NCBI GenBank assembly: GCA_016699575.1
Contig: CP064979.1
Span: 1,550,001 to 1,614,000, forward strand
DNA from: Flavobacteriales bacterium
GTDB lineage: Bacteria; Bacteroidota; Bacteroidia; Flavobacteriales_F; PHOS-HE28
Direction: 5' to 3'
DNA: 64,000 nucleotides
The notes under the pieces: generated by a model
Told to the model about the DNA's origin: nothing
What the model saw: only the letters and a program-made list of their open reading frames with translations
Database searches by the model: none
Position numbers and translations under genes: made by a program
Shown: one piece after another, positions 48,903-56,432 of the stretch
Numbering within the stretch: position 1 is the first letter of the stretch
Layout: every line of letters begins with the position of its first letter

Positions 48903-48977
48903 ATGTCCAAGAACATCTCTTCTCTTTCCGGCCCTGCCTGCGGCAGGCAGGCGCGATCGGTCGCAATTCCTCTATAG
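48903..48977 (+). other. Upstream mini-ORF encoding a recoded copy of the next gene's first ten residues
   Basis: The 24-codon ORF starts MSKNISSLSG, the same ten residues as the NuoE-NuoF fusion that starts at 48981, 78 bases downstream and in the same frame. Six of the ten codons differ, all synonymously. After Gly10 the sequence runs into a palindromic repeat and stops at TAG three bases before the real start. It may be a relic of a paralogous gene or an upstream regulatory ORF. Confidence 0.6.
48933..48951. repeat. Short palindrome inside the mini-ORF
   Basis: CCTGCCTGC and GCAGGCAGG are perfect 9-bp arms around a single G. It interrupts the mini-ORF directly after the ten codons shared with the downstream gene. 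Confidence 0.7.
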
Positions 48978-48980
48978 AGC

Positions 48981-50690
48981 ATGTCGAAGAACATATCCTC
49001 ACTGAGCGGCAAGGACGGCAAGGAACTGACCGACCCGCTCTGGGAACGCCTGCAGCAGGCCGCTGCTGCGGACGGTGCACCGAGCACCGAACAACTCGAA
49101 GGCATCGCCGATGACTTCCTCGTGGGCGAGGCCATCACCTACGGCACCAGCTCGTTCTACGACTTCCTGAAGGCTGAGAACAAGGGCAAGAAGGCGTACG
49201 TGTGCAACGGCAGCGCTTGCCTCGTTGCAGGCACGCAGGACAAGGTGCACCACGCGCTGGCGAAGCATTTCAAGGCGGAGGAGATCGGGCACATGTGCTG
49301 CTTGGGCCGCTGCCATGAGAACAGCGCGTTCAATGTTGGCGGGCTCAATTATTCGGGCAAGGCGATCGATGCACTTGATCGTATCCTCTCCCTTCCCCCT
49401 CGGGGAAGGGCCGGGGATGGGGTCAATACATACCCCGGCATGGACGCCCACCACGTGGGCACCAGCATGGCGCAGCCGATCCTCACTGCGCCGATGCCAT
49501 CGCTGCCGGAGTTCTACGCCTTGTGGGAACAGGTACTGAAGGGCAGTTCCGATGATGTCCTCAACGAGATCAAAACCGCCACTATCCGTGGGCGCGGCGG
49601 CGCTGGCTTCCCGATGGGCTTCAAGCTGCAGGCGTGCAAGGACGCGCAGGACACGTCGGGCAATGGCACACCGCGCAAGTACATCGTATGCAACGCCGAC
49701 GAAGGCGATCCCGGCGCGTTCAGCGATCGTTACCTGTTGGAGCAACGGCCGCACCTGGTGCTGCTGGGCATGATGCTCGCGGGCTATTGCGTCGGCGCGG
49801 ACACGGGAGTGCTCTACATCCGTGCTGAATATCCGGAAGCCGTGGAGATCGTGAAGCAGGCCGTGAGCGATCTGGAGGCCAACGGATGGATCGGCAGCAA
49901 CATCAACGGCAGCGGCGTCAACTGGCGCTTCAAGGTCATCAAGGCAGCCGGTGCCTATGTATGCGGTGAAGAGACCGCATTGCTCAACAGCATCGAAGGC
50001 AAGCGCGGCGAAGTGCGCACACGCCCTCCCTACCCGGCGCAACAGGGTTTGTTCAATCGTCCCACGGTGGTGAACAATGTGGAAACACTGGCATGCGTGC
50101 CATGGGTGGTGAAGCACGGTGGCGCCGCTTTCACCAAGCTGGGCAGCGAAAAGAGCAACGGCAGCAAGCTCGTCTGCCTCGATAGCGGCTTCAACCGGCC
50201 CGGGCTCTACGAAGTGGAGTGCGGCACACCGCTCGCGCGCGTCATCGATGAACTGGGCCAGGGCTTCGCGCGTCCCACCAAGGCGCTGCACATCGGCGGT
50301 CCGCTGGGCGGCATCGTGCCGTTGCAGAAGATCAACGATCTCAGCATCGACTTCGAGAGCTTCCAGAAGAACGGCTTCCTGCTGGGCCACGCCAGCGTGC
50401 TGAGCATACCGGCCTCGTTCCCGATGGTGGAATACCTGGAGCACCTCTTCGCGTTCACCGCCATGGAGAGCTGCGGCAAGTGCTTCCCGTGCCGCATCGG
50501 CAGCACGCGCGGCAAGGAACTCATCCAAGGTGCGCGCCTGCACGGTAGGAAGATCGACCGCACGCTCTTCAACGACCTGGTGGAAACCATGGAGATCGGC
50601 AGCCTGTGCGCGCTGGGCGGTGGACTTCCGCTCGGCGTGAAGAACGCGTTGCAGTATTTCCCGGAGGAGCTGGAGGGGTACTTCGGGTGA
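48981..50690 (+). CDS. NuoE-NuoF fusion flavoprotein (FdsB/HoxF-like NADH-binding subunit)
   Basis: The 569-residue product joins two modules. Residues ~20-130 are a thioredoxin-like [2Fe-2S] domain with the NuoE cysteine pattern, CNGSAC and CLGRC. The rest is NuoF-like: GRGGAGFPMGFK, NADEGDPGAFSDRYLLEQRP, AYVCGEETALLNSIEGKRG, and the [4Fe-4S] motif ESCGKCFPCRIGSTRG near residue 495. It should hold FMN and oxidise NAD(P)H. Such fusions are the diaphorase subunits of soluble formate dehydrogenases and bidirectional hydrogenases, or serve with stand-alone dehydrogenases. No catalytic partner is adjacent. An in-frame palindromic insert (SLPPRGRAGDGVNT) lies between the modules. Confidence 0.9.
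   Translation: MSKNISSLSGKDGKELTDPLWERLQQAAAADGAPSTEQLEGIADDFLVGEAITYGTSSFYDFLKAENKGKKAYVCNGSACLVAGTQDKVHHALAKHFKAEEIGHMCCLGRCHENSAFNVGGLNYSGKAIDALDRILSLPPRGRAGDGVNTYPGMDAHHVGTSMAQPILTAPMPSLPEFYALWEQVLKGSSDDVLNEIKTATIRGRGGAGFPMGFKLQACKDAQDTSGNGTPRKYIVCNADEGDPGAFSDRYLLEQRPHLVLLGMMLAGYCVGADTGVLYIRAEYPEAVEIVKQAVSDLEANGWIGSNINGSGVNWRFKVIKAAGAYVCGEETALLNSIEGKRGEVRTRPPYPAQQGLFNRPTVVNNVETLACVPWVVKHGGAAFTKLGSEKSNGSKLVCLDSGFNRPGLYEVECGTPLARVIDELGQGFARPTKALHIGGPLGGIVPLQKINDLSIDFESFQKNGFLLGHASVLSIPASFPMVEYLEHLFAFTAMESCGKCFPCRIGSTRGKELIQGARLHGRKIDRTLFNDLVETMEIGSLCALGGGLPLGVKNALQYFPEELEGYFG
49385..49422. repeat. Palindromic element inserted in frame in the NuoE-NuoF gene
   Basis: CCCTTCCCC (49390-49398) and GGGGAAGGG (49402-49410) form a 9-bp perfect stem, followed by CCGGGGATGGGG. 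It encodes the linker residues SLPPRGRAGDG between two conserved domains and looks like a dispersed repeat tolerated because it lies in a linker and keeps the frame. Confidence 0.65.
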
Positions 50691-50726
50691 GGTGGACAGA
50701 ACGACTGGCTCGCCAAGCAGATCAAG

Positions 50727-50811
50727 TTTCACGCAGAGGCGCAGAGAGCGCAGAGGAGAAATGCACCCTGACCGCCGCCGAAGACGACCTCTGCGTTCTC
50801 TGCGTGAGAAC
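50727..50811. repeat. Imperfect palindrome of the CACGCAGAGGCGCAGAG type
   Basis: The left arm has TTTCACGCAGAGGCGCAGAG with a repeated GCGCAGAG, and the right arm has CCTCTGCGTTCTCTGCGTGAG, which pair with small gaps. It is the main content of the 300-bp spacer between the NuoE-NuoF and DUF4175 genes. It belongs to the same family as the elements at 19408 and 61189. The rest of the spacer (50812-50950) holds nothing recognisable. Confidence 0.75.
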
Positions 50812-50953
50812 AAGTCCTCCAGTGTGATCGCCCGGGTTCGGCTCACTCTCCGCGACCTGTCTCCACGTGTGGCCCCGTTCAACCGCCCGCACCATTAACA
50901 GTCTTTCGCTGACGAACGCCCAGGACCGGTCCTCGGCCCCCGCACCGCTCCAG

Positions 50954-50961
50954 TACTTTTC
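50954..50961 (+). promoter_or_regulatory. TAnnTTTG-like -7 element before the DUF4175 gene
   Basis: TACTTTTC followed by GG, 29 bases before the ATG at 50991; one mismatch from the consensus. Confidence 0.38.
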
Positions 50962-50990
50962 GGCATTCATCGGCCGTTCGGCCAACTGAC

Positions 50991-53900
50991 ATGACCTCCT
51001 CCGACTACGGGCTGCTCATCAGCAAGCTCGACGCCTTCACCCGCAAGTACTACAAGGATCAGCTGATCCGCGGGGCGCTGTACAGCATCGGGCTGGTGGT
51101 GGCGTTCTTCCTGTTGGCAGCCTTGCTGGAGCATGTGGGCCACTTCGGCAGCGGAGCGCGCACGGGTTTGTTCTGGGGCTACATCGTGCTGGCGCTTGCT
51201 GTTGTGGGCCGCTTCATCGTGGTGCCGTTGGTGAAGCTGTTCCGCCTCGGTCCCGTGATCTCGCACAACGAAGCCGCCACCATCGTGGGCCGCCACTTCA
51301 GCGAGGTGAAGGACAAGCTGCTGAACACGCTGCAACTGAAGGAGCAGGCCGATAACGACCCCGGCCGTCGCGCGTGGATCGAAGCCAGCATTGCGCAGAA
51401 AAGCCGCGAGCTCTCGCCCGTACCGTTCACCGCCGCCATCGACCTCGGCCGCAACAAACGCTACCTCCGCTACGCCCTGCCGCCGCTGGCCGTGCTGGCC
51501 ATCCTCCTCTTCGGCGCGCCCAGTTTCACCGACAGCACCAAGCGCTTGATGCAACCCGGCAAGGAATTCCTGCCGGAACGACCGTTCGACTTCGTGCTGA
51601 AGACGACCGATCTCACCGTGCCCGAAACGGAAGATTTCGAACTGGAACTGGTGCTCACGGGCGAAGTGATCCCGCAGCGCGTCGACGTGGAAGTGGACGG
51701 CAACGTGATCCCCATGGTGCGGGGTGAAGGCAACCCTTCGGCAGGCTCAGGGCAGGCCAACTTCACGCACCGCTTCCGCAACGTGCTGCAACCCATCGAC
51801 TTCAACTTCATCGCCAACGGGTTCAGCTCGGAGGACTTCACGCTGAACACCATTGCGAACCCGCTGCTGCTCGACTTCGGCCTCTCGCTCGACTACCCCG
51901 ACTACCTGGGCATGAAGGACGAGACCGTGATGAACACCGGCGACGTCACCGTGCCCGCCGGAACACGCATCACCTGGAACGTGAACACGCGCAGCGCCCA
52001 GAAACTGGAGATCGCCTTCGACGACACCACTTTCATCCTCGACCCGGTCGGGTCCCACTCCCTCTCCTCTGGAGAGGGTCGGGGTGAGGCCTTCAGTGCC
52101 GGTCGCCGCTTCCTGCAGAGCCGCAGCTACACCATGGCGCCAAAGGCCTCCGCGCCCACCAGCAAGGAACCGCTGCAGTACCGCGTGGACGTGGTGCCGG
52201 ACCTCTACCCGCTCATCGCCGTGGAGGAACAGGTGGACAGCACCGCACCCAAGCGCCTTTACTTCCGCGGCGACATCGGCGACGACCATGGCTTCAAACG
52301 CCTGCTCTTCCACCACCGCTTCCTGGAAGGCGGCGACAGCGTGGTCATGGAGGACCGCGAGCGCGTGGCTGAACTCAACATCGACCCGCGCAACCTGCGG
52401 CAGGAGTTCTTCCACGTGTGGGACATGTACCCGCTGAACATCGGTGCCGGCGACCGCATCGAGTACTACTTCGAAGTGTGGGACAACGACGGTGTTACAG
52501 GCAGCAAGAGCGCCCGCAGCCAGACGCGCGTGTGGGAAGCACCTACGCTGAAGGAACTCTCCGAAACACAGAGCGAGCAGGCCGACGCCATCAAGCAGAG
52601 CCTGCAGAGCAACATCCGCGAAGCGCAGGACATCCAACGCGACCTGGACAAGCTGCGTCGCGAGATGCTGGAGAAGAAAGAGCTCGACTGGCAGGACAAG
52701 CAGAAGCTGGAGAACGTGATGGACCGCCAGAAGCAGCTGCAGCAGAACATCGAGCGCACCACCGAGCAGCTGCGCCAGAGCCAGCAGCAGCGCCGCGAGT
52801 TCAGTCCCATGGACGAGCGCATGCTGGAAAAGCAGCAACAGATCCAGGAGCTCTTCGAGAACGTGCTGAGCGAAGAGATGAAGGAGCTCTACAAGCAGGT
52901 GCAGGAGCTGATGGAGAAGCTCAACAAGGAAGAGCTGCAGGAGCAGGTGCAGGAGATGAAGATGAGCCAGGAGGACATTGAGAAAGAGCTGGACCGCTCG
53001 CTGGAGCTCTTCAAGCAGATGGAAGTGGAACAGAAGGCCGAGGACATTGCCGAGCAACTGGAGAAGCTGGCCGAGGAGCAGAAGAAACTTAGCGAGGAGA
53101 GCAAGGAGAACGAAAGCGGAAAGGACGCCGCCAAGCAGGAGGAGATGAAGGCCAAGCAGGATTCGCTCAACAAGGCCTTCGAGGACGTGAAGAAGCAGAT
53201 GGACGAGCTGGAGAAGAAGAACCAGGAGCTGGAGAAGCCGATGGAGCTGCCGGACACTCAACAGGGCGAAGAGCAGATAGACAAGGAGCAGCAGGAGAGC
53301 AAGGAGAACCTGGACAAGAAGGAGAACCAGAAGGCCAGCGAGAACCAGAAGAACGCCGCGGAACAGATGGAACAGATGGCCTTCCAGATGAAGAGCGCAG
53401 CCGGCGGTCAGGAACAGGAACAGGCCGAGGAGGACATGGACGCGCTACGGCAGCTCCTGGAGAACATCGTGGAGCTGAGCCACGACCAGGAGAACGTGAT
53501 GAACGATCTCAACGCAACAAAGAGCCGCGACCCGCACCTGGTGGACATCGGTCGCGAGCAGAAGAAGCTGCGTGATGATGCCAAGATCGTTGAGGACTCC
53601 CTCTTCGCGCTGAGCAAACGCGTGGCACAGATCGAAGCCATCGTGAACCGCGAGATGAACGCGGTGAACGAGAACATGGACCTGGCCACCGACCTCATCG
53701 GCAACAGCCGTGCGAACGACCGCGACAAACCCATGGCCGCCGAGAAGCAGCAGCGCGCCATGACCTCGCTGAACAACCTGGCGCTGCTCCTGGACGAAGC
53801 GCTGCAACAGATGATGCAGCAGCAGAACGCCATGAAGATGCCCGGCAGTGGCCAATGCAACAAGCCGGGCGGCCAGGGACAGGGCAAAGGCAAGAAGCCC

Positions 53901-54455
53901 AGCGCGAGCAAGATGAAGGCCCAGCAGGAGGCCCTCAACAAGCAGTTGGAGGAGATGCGCAAGGGCCAGCAGAAAGGCAAGAAGCCCGGCGAGAAGAACG
54001 AAGGCGGCAGCAAAGGCCAGCCCGGCATGAGCCAGCAGCTGGCCAACATGGCGGCGCAGCAGGCTGCTATCCGCAAGGAGATGCAGCGCCTGGCCCAGGA
54101 GCTGAACAAGGACGGCAGTGGCGCCGGCAACGCCCTGAACAAGCTGGCCGAGGAGATGGAGCAGACCGAGAAGGACATCGTGAACAAACGCATCGACCAG
54201 GAGACCATGGAGCGCCAGAAGGACATCATGACCCGCCTGCTGGAGCACGAGAAGGCCGAGCGCGAACGCGAGCAGGACGAGAAGCGCCAGAGCTCCGAAG
54301 GCCGCGACCTGTCGCCCGCCGACCCCCAGCGCTACTTCGACTACCAGCGCCGCAAGGAGCGCGAGGCCGAATTGTTGCGAACAATGCCCCCGGGATTGAA
54401 GCCGTACTACCGCCAGAAGGTCAATGCCTATTTCGGTAGCTTCGCCCGACCCTAG
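50991..54455 (+). CDS. DUF4175 family membrane protein with a very long coiled coil
   Basis: The 1154-residue product has two or three N-terminal membrane segments (LYSIGLVVAFFLLAALLEHV, LFWGYIVLALAVVGRFIVVP and a third near residue 165), a beta-rich extracytoplasmic region (about 190-510), and then ~500 residues of Lys/Glu/Gln-rich coiled coil (KQKLENVMDRQKQLQQNIER, EELQEQVQEMKMSQEDIEKE). The C-terminus has KPYYRQKVNAYFGS. This matches DUF4175 proteins found near ybeY in Bacteroidota; the function is unknown, possibly envelope-related. Two short palindromic elements are inserted in frame in the extracytoplasmic region (GNPSAGSGQ and PVGSHSLSSGEGRGEA). It is followed nine bases later by an ATPase gene. 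Confidence 0.87.
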   Translation: MTSSDYGLLISKLDAFTRKYYKDQLIRGALYSIGLVVAFFLLAALLEHVGHFGSGARTGLFWGYIVLALAVVGRFIVVPLVKLFRLGPVISHNEAATIVGRHFSEVKDKLLNTLQLKEQADNDPGRRAWIEASIAQKSRELSPVPFTAAIDLGRNKRYLRYALPPLAVLAILLFGAPSFTDSTKRLMQPGKEFLPERPFDFVLKTTDLTVPETEDFELELVLTGEVIPQRVDVEVDGNVIPMVRGEGNPSAGSGQANFTHRFRNVLQPIDFNFIANGFSSEDFTLNTIANPLLLDFGLSLDYPDYLGMKDETVMNTGDVTVPAGTRITWNVNTRSAQKLEIAFDDTTFILDPVGSHSLSSGEGRGEAFSAGRRFLQSRSYTMAPKASAPTSKEPLQYRVDVVPDLYPLIAVEEQVDSTAPKRLYFRGDIGDDHGFKRLLFHHRFLEGGDSVVMEDRERVAELNIDPRNLRQEFFHVWDMYPLNIGAGDRIEYYFEVWDNDGVTGSKSARSQTRVWEAPTLKELSETQSEQADAIKQSLQSNIREAQDIQRDLDKLRREMLEKKELDWQDKQKLENVMDRQKQLQQNIERTTEQLRQSQQQRREFSPMDERMLEKQQQIQELFENVLSEEMKELYKQVQELMEKLNKEELQEQVQEMKMSQEDIEKELDRSLELFKQMEVEQKAEDIAEQLEKLAEEQKKLSEESKENESGKDAAKQEEMKAKQDSLNKAFEDVKKQMDELEKKNQELEKPMELPDTQQGEEQIDKEQQESKENLDKKENQKASENQKNAAEQMEQMAFQMKSAAGGQEQEQAEEDMDALRQLLENIVELSHDQENVMNDLNATKSRDPHLVDIGREQKKLRDDAKIVEDSLFALSKRVAQIEAIVNREMNAVNENMDLATDLIGNSRANDRDKPMAAEKQQRAMTSLNNLALLLDEALQQMMQQQNAMKMPGSGQCNKPGGQGQGKGKKPSASKMKAQQEALNKQLEEMRKGQQKGKKPGEKNEGGSKGQPGMSQQLANMAAQQAAIRKEMQRLAQELNKDGSGAGNALNKLAEEMEQTEKDIVNKRIDQETMERQKDIMTRLLEHEKAEREREQDEKRQSSEGRDLSPADPQRYFDYQRRKEREAELLRTMPPGLKPYYRQKVNAYFGSFARP
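51734..51756. repeat. CCTTCGGCAGGCTCAGG-type repeat in frame in the DUF4175 gene
   Basis: The sequence CCCTTCGGCAGGCTCAGGGC is a short dispersed repeat type common in environmental genomes. Here it encodes PSAGSGQ between two strand-forming segments. Confidence 0.5.
52056..52085. repeat. CCCTCTCC-GGAGAGGG palindrome in frame in the DUF4175 gene
   Basis: CCCTCTCC (52060-52067) and GGAGAGGG (52071-52078) form an 8-bp perfect stem with a TCT loop, followed by TCGGGGTGAGG. It encodes SHSLSSGEGRGE and keeps the reading frame. Confidence 0.65.
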
Positions 54456-54464
54456 GGACCGGAC

Positions 54465-54899
54465 ATGACACACCTGATGGAGGACGTCGAGTACACCGAA
54501 CGCATCGATTTCCCGAGCAAGGCCGAGAACATCGCACTGGTGGAGAAGCTCATCGACGACGTGTGCGCCAAGCACAACGTGCACGAGAGCCACTACGGCA
54601 ACATCCTCATCGCCCTCACCGAGGCGGTGAACAACGCCATCCACCACGGCAACAGCTTGGACCCGTCCAAGACCGTTACTGTGGGCTGCCGCGGCGGCCA
54701 TGGCAAGGTCACCTTCTATGTGAAGGACCAGGGCCCCGGCTTCGACCACGACACCCTGCCCGACCCCACAGAGCCCCAGAACATCGAGAAGCCCCACGGC
54801 CGTGGCGTGTTCCTGATGCGGGCCCTGGCCGATATGGTGGCCTTCGACGACAATGGCGCGACAGTGGCCATGACCTTCAGCACGCAGCCGCAGCAGTAG
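54465..54899 (+). CDS. RsbW/SpoIIAB-like GHKL ATPase
   Basis: The 144-residue protein is a stand-alone GHKL ATPase like anti-sigma factor kinases: N-box ALTEAVNNAIHHGNS near residue 45, G1 box VKDQGPGFDHDTLP and G2 box PHGRGVFLMRALADMV. In other bacteria such proteins phosphorylate an anti-sigma factor antagonist; no antagonist or sigma factor is adjacent, and the Bacteroidota members are uncharacterised. It is nine bases after the DUF4175 gene and ten before ybeY, an order that recurs in the phylum. Confidence 0.9.
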   Translation: MTHLMEDVEYTERIDFPSKAENIALVEKLIDDVCAKHNVHESHYGNILIALTEAVNNAIHHGNSLDPSKTVTVGCRGGHGKVTFYVKDQGPGFDHDTLPDPTEPQNIEKPHGRGVFLMRALADMVAFDDNGATVAMTFSTQPQQ

Positions 54900-54909
54900 T
54901 AGGCGCGGT

Positions 54910-55347
54910 ATGATCGCTTTCCAGTTCGATGGTGTGCCGGATGCCTTCCGGCACCGCACCGCGTTGCGCCGCTGGCTCACCACCGTGGCCCAGCGCGAGG
55001 GCCGCACCATTGCGCAGCTCACCTACGTGCTCCTCACGGACAAAGCCCTGCTCACGTACAACCGCCAGTACCTGCAGCACGACGAGTACACGGACATCAT
55101 CACGTTCGATACACGCTTTGTCATGGTGAGCCAGTCGAACCAAGACAAAGCGATCCACGGCGACATCCTCATCAGCTACGACCGGGTGAAGGAGAACGCC
55201 GCCACCTACGGCGTGAGCGCCCAACACGAGCTGCACCGCGTGATGGTGCACGGCCTGCTGCACCTCTGCGGCCATGGCGATAAGACCGACAAGCAGCGCG
55301 CGGCCATGCGTGGGTTGGAGGACAAGTACCTGAGGCTGTTGAGGTGA
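54910..55347 (+). CDS. ybeY: Endoribonuclease YbeY (rRNA maturation factor)
   Basis: YbeY is a metal-dependent RNase involved in 16S rRNA 3' maturation and ribosome quality control. The 145-residue length is usual. The conserved DEYTDIITFDTRF strand-loop and IHGDILISYDRVKENA are followed by the metal motif HGLLHLCGHGDKTDKQ. The first two histidines (HxxxH) are present; the third position, His in the E. coli-type HGxLHLxGYDH motif, is Asp here, as I recall for Bacteroidota members. It closes the DUF4175-ATPase-ybeY operon. Confidence 0.93.
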   Translation: MIAFQFDGVPDAFRHRTALRRWLTTVAQREGRTIAQLTYVLLTDKALLTYNRQYLQHDEYTDIITFDTRFVMVSQSNQDKAIHGDILISYDRVKENAATYGVSAQHELHRVMVHGLLHLCGHGDKTDKQRAAMRGLEDKYLRLLR

Positions 55348-55380
55348 AGTGACCGTGGGGCGATCTGTGTCCTGGCCGAC

Positions 55381-55388
55381 TACCTTTG
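55381..55388 (+). promoter_or_regulatory. TAnnTTTG -7 element before the first toxin-antitoxin pair
   Basis: TACCTTTG is an exact match to TAnnTTTG, 12 bases before the antitoxin ATG at 55401. No clear -33 TTTG is at the expected distance. Confidence 0.5.
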
Positions 55389-55400
55389 GGCACCGCGGTC

Positions 55401-55631
55401 ATGAAACTCAACGAATTGAAACTGGCGCTGGTGCAGCAGATCCTCAACTCGGAGGACGCGGATGAGCTGCGCACCGTGGACGAAGTGCTGAACCATGGCA
55501 CCGTGTTCAAACTGTCCGCCAAGGAAAAGGCCGAACTGGACAAGGACTTCGCTGCCTATCGGTCGGGCAAGGGGCGCAATTCCAGTTGGGCCGAAGTGAA
55601 GGCATACGCGCGGCAGCGGGCCCGGTCATGA
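55401..55631 (+). CDS. Antitoxin-like protein of a ParE-type module
   Basis: The ATG at 55401 is preferred to 55386 because it follows the promoter element at a sensible distance. The 76-residue acidic/helical product (MKLNELKLALVQQILNSEDA, then FKLSAKEKAELDKDFAAY) resembles small antitoxins encoded just before RelE/ParE toxins. It has no obvious DNA-binding fold. Its stop overlaps the toxin start (ATGA), the usual coupling that keeps antitoxin in excess. Confidence 0.78.
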   Translation: MKLNELKLALVQQILNSEDADELRTVDEVLNHGTVFKLSAKEKAELDKDFAAYRSGKGRNSSWAEVKAYARQRARS

Positions 55632-55930
55632 GCTTGCGCCCGGTTTTCCGGCCAGCGGCACGCGAGGATGTCGCTGAGGGATATGCATGGTACGAAGCAC
55701 GGCGCGAGGGACTGGGCGATGCGTTCCTCCTGGAAGTGCAGCGCTGTCTCGCGGTGGTATTGCGCACCCCCTCAGCCTTCAGGAAGGTGCACAAGGAATT
55801 CAGGCAAGCATTGATGGACCGGTTCCCCTATGTGATCGTTTACCGCGTTGCCGATGAACATGTCGTCGTCATGCGCGTGTTCCACTGCAGCCAGCATCCC
55901 GCGAAGAAGTTCAGGAAGAAGCGCAAATAG
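55628..55930 (+). CDS. RelE/ParE family toxin
   Basis: The 100-residue product starts at 55628, overlapping the antitoxin stop. The RelE/ParE pattern is clear: FRPAAREDVAEGYAWYEARR, then GLGDAFLLEVQRCLAVVLRT, RFPYVIVYRVADEHVVVMRV, and a basic tail (KKFRKKRK). ParE members inhibit gyrase and RelE members cut ribosome-bound mRNA; which applies here is not decidable by eye. A strong hairpin terminator follows. Confidence 0.87.
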   Translation: MSLRPVFRPAAREDVAEGYAWYEARREGLGDAFLLEVQRCLAVVLRTPSAFRKVHKEFRQALMDRFPYVIVYRVADEHVVVMRVFHCSQHPAKKFRKKRK

Positions 55931-55952
55931 TCCGGGCTGGCCTTGAACAGAA

Positions 55953-55986
55953 CGAAGAGCCCCGCAATGCATCGCGGGGCTCTTCG
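55953..55986. terminator. Hairpin terminator between convergent genes
   Basis: A 13-bp perfect stem (CGAAGAGCCCCGC with GCGGGGCTCTTCG) has an 8-base loop. It lies between the toxin gene (+) and the 118-residue gene (-) and could serve both. The stem core GAAGAGCCCCG is shared with the terminator at 10765. No long T-run on either side. Confidence 0.7.
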
Positions 55987-56005
55987 CTTGCAGCAGGCTG
56001 CCGTG

Positions 56006-56362
56006 CTAGTCCACTGCCAACCACGCCAACCGGTCCATGAACTCGATTCCGCTCACCTCCATGCGGTGCGGGTCATTGATGCGGGTGCAGAAGTCGATGA
56101 GCAGCTCGCCATGCACGGGGCATTGCAACCAGTAACCACCGGCATGGCGCCAACGCGGTGCATGCAGGGCCTCGGCTTCATGGTCGTGGAAGTGCGTGTA
56201 CGCAGCGCTCTCCTGCCAGTGGCGCGTGCAACGCGCGAGCAGGGCAATGCGCTCGGGGCGGTCGGCCCATTGCTCGCGCGCGGCGTGCAGCAACGAGGCG
56301 GGGTTGAACACTTCGCCGGTACGCGGCGCAGTGAAAGTCGGACGGTGGGGTTGGTGTTGCAT
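56006..56362 (-). CDS. Hypothetical protein, 118 residues
   Basis: Unrecognised cytoplasmic protein without signal peptide or membrane segment. It is rich in His, Trp and Ala (HFHDHEAEALHAPRWRHAGG, IEFMDRLAWLAVD), with a C-terminal part that could form a small globular domain. It lies 70 bases after the 207-residue gene on the same strand, so the two may be co-transcribed. Coding is supported by the absence of a better frame and by its terminator. Confidence 0.55.
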   Translation of the reverse strand: MQHQPHRPTFTAPRTGEVFNPASLLHAAREQWADRPERIALLARCTRHWQESAAYTHFHDHEAEALHAPRWRHAGGYWLQCPVHGELLIDFCTRINDPHRMEVSGIEFMDRLAWLAVD

Positions 56363-56432
56363 GATGGTCGGTCCTCAACGCCCCGACCCCGGCATCCCTT
56401 GCGGGACCCGGGGCCGAAGCTGTAGTGGTGGC

